36,840 nucleotides of DNA, taken from Lentisphaerota bacterium (GTDB lineage Bacteria; Verrucomicrobiota; Kiritimatiellia; RFP12; JAAYNR01). The position numbers were made by a program, and so were the translations under genes. This document shows positions 35,315-36,840 of the stretch, in pieces; position 1 is the stretch's first letter, and the number at the start of each line of letters is the position of its first letter. The stretch spans positions 1 to 36,840 of the forward strand of contig JAAYNR010000109.1 in the NCBI GenBank assembly GCA_012520735.1, in the 5' to 3' direction. The notes beneath the pieces are model-generated. The model saw only the letters and a list, made by a program, of their open reading frames with translations. It did no database searches and was not told the DNA's origin.

Positions 35315-35554
35315 GGCGCTGTTTGCCAACAAAATTAACAGAATCCCGAATGAACACGAATATACACAAATGTATCGCTTTGCTAGTGTAAGGTTTGTTT
35401 TTGAATAACTCTTAACCTCCCCGGTAAACCACCAAGCCCAATAGCGGTTTGACATTTAGCTTGTTTTTTGTCATTTTATTTGTGTTGGGACAACAAGATT
35501 TATTGTTAAAGTGATAATTTACGGCTTTTATATAGCTGTTTTATGGGGGTTATC

Positions 35555-36840
35555 ATGAGAAACACGAGAGCTGGTTGGGTACGTGGTTGGCTGACAGTTG
35601 CGGTATTAGCCACCACCATGGTATTTGGGTCGCCGTTTGGTGACTGGATGTATAAAAGTAAGCTCATCTTCAGCGGCTATGAGGGTACGGAAACCCTGAA
35701 AAACTTTCCGGCATTGGTGGTGTTGAGCAGTGACACGATCAGCGGCTTTGATCACGCCGACTGTGCGGCGGGTGGTGCCGATTCCGTTTTTCTGATGCCG
35801 ATGGCACTGAAATTCCCTACGAGGTTGAGAGCTGGAACAGAGCGGGAGAGTCGCACCTCTGGGTAAGGGTGCCGGAGCTGGCATCGGCGGCGGATTACAT
35901 CTGGCTCTATTGGGGTAAAGCCGGGGCAGAAGCACCTGCATATAGCGGCGTGGAGGGAGTCTGGGTGGGCGGCTATGAAGCTGTGTGGCACATGAATGAG
36001 AGCGACCCGCTGGATGTAACGGGGAATGGGAATGATGGTGAGGGTAAAGGGGGTGTTCCTGTTGTGACCACTGGTGTCGCCGGGCAAGCTCTTGAATTTA
36101 ACAGCACCAACCAAGATTATGTCGATTGCGGCACCGGCCTGAAGATGCGCAAAAATGACGCCACTTTGAGTGTCTGGTATAAAACGTCAAATTCGGTCGC
36201 CTCTTCAGTGATGGGCTTTCTGGGCAAATCAAGGGCTACAAGTGCGCAGCGCTACTCTATGTTCATTGACAAAGGGACGCTTTACGCAATGTTTCATGGC
36301 AACTCTTCGCTATCAGCGAAAACTACTTGGAGTGCTCCTTATTATGATGATAGGTGGCATCAATTGGTCGCTTCTTATAAACGGGATGGCAACCTCGAAC
36401 TTTATATTGATGGGGAATCTAAGGGCTCGACTTCTATTAGCGCGCAAGCCAACTATGACATGGACAGTTCAACTCTTTTTCTCATCGGTGCCTATGGAAA
36501 CTCTACAGGAACGGCTCCTAATGCCGGCTTCTATTATAACGGCTTAATGGACGAGGCGCGTTTCATGAATGTGGCGGTCTCAGCCGATTGGGTTTGGGCT
36601 GAATATCAAAATATTGCCGCAAATGATCTCTTTATCACTTATGGGGCTAAAGAGTTGCAACTGATGAGTATTATTGGGATAGATGGCATACATATTGTGA
36701 ACAACTCGGCAGCAACGGCAGGGGATGGGAACGTCTTTAATCCTGTGACCGGTGCATTGAAGAATAATGCCACTTGGGTGGATGCCACTTTACCGGTGCT
36801 CTATGCTAGTGGTGAAAATCTGACGATCGGTGCGCAAAGC
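35555..36840 (+). pseudogene. Frameshifted secreted DUF2341 + LamG-like protein, 3' end outside window
   Basis: Frame 1 (35555..35866): signal peptide then WMYKSKLIFSGYEGTETLKNFPALVVLSSDTISGFDHADCAAGGAD. Frame 2 from 35785 to the window end is fully open: RFSDADGTEIPYEVESWNRAGESHLWVRVPELASAADYIWLYWGK...GYEAVWHMNE...GNGNDGEG...WHQLVASYKRDGNLELYIDG...NGLMDEARF. One added base at about 35782 restores DIRFSDADGTEIPYEVE. Confidence 0.8.

Noticed and set aside
31500-35500. GC-skew change as a replication terminus
   Set aside because: Plus-strand G excess returns after about 35.5 kb, so a single ori/ter switch does not fit.
1-36840. CRISPR arrays, prophage, retron or defence islands
   Set aside because: No regularly spaced repeats, Cas, integrase, reverse transcriptase or toxin-antitoxin genes recognised on either strand.

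Overview
The 36.8 kb window is a gene-dense bacterial chromosomal segment. The repeat style and gene content suggest the PVC / Lentisphaerota-Kiritimatiellota area, but that is inference. From left to right it contains: a truncated SrkA/YihE-like kinase; a 1109-aa secreted orphan protein; a convergent minus-strand Rnf cluster (rnfA-B-C-D-G, no rnfE seen) led by a gene that appears to fuse a UPF0158 domain to a CatB/Vat-type hexapeptide acyltransferase; a PAS-only protein coupled to an RluA-family pseudouridine synthase; a neutral-ceramidase-like protein whose 3' end runs antisense into tRNA-Leu(CAG); a GT4 glycosyltransferase; uppP; tRNA-Asp(GTC); a thioredoxin-like protein; hrpB; a complete AmmeMemoRadiSam triad; a housekeeping block (tsaC/ywlC, purE, purD, nadK, tlyA, dnaX); a 1920-aa secreted beta-sandwich-rich protein; a stand-alone lipoyl + E3-binding-like protein next to a FabG-like SDR; and a frameshifted DUF2341+LamG surface protein running off the right edge. 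Intergenic gaps carry a mosaic family of hairpin-rich repeats, including one ~500-bp unit bounded by 25-bp inverted repeats (22/25 match). The most unusual items are the UPF0158-acyltransferase fusion in the rnf cluster, the missing rnfE with altered FMN-attachment motifs in RnfD and RnfG, the orphan lipoyl/E3BD+SDR pair, and the TIR-bounded intergenic element. No CRISPR array, phage module or recognisable defence system was seen.
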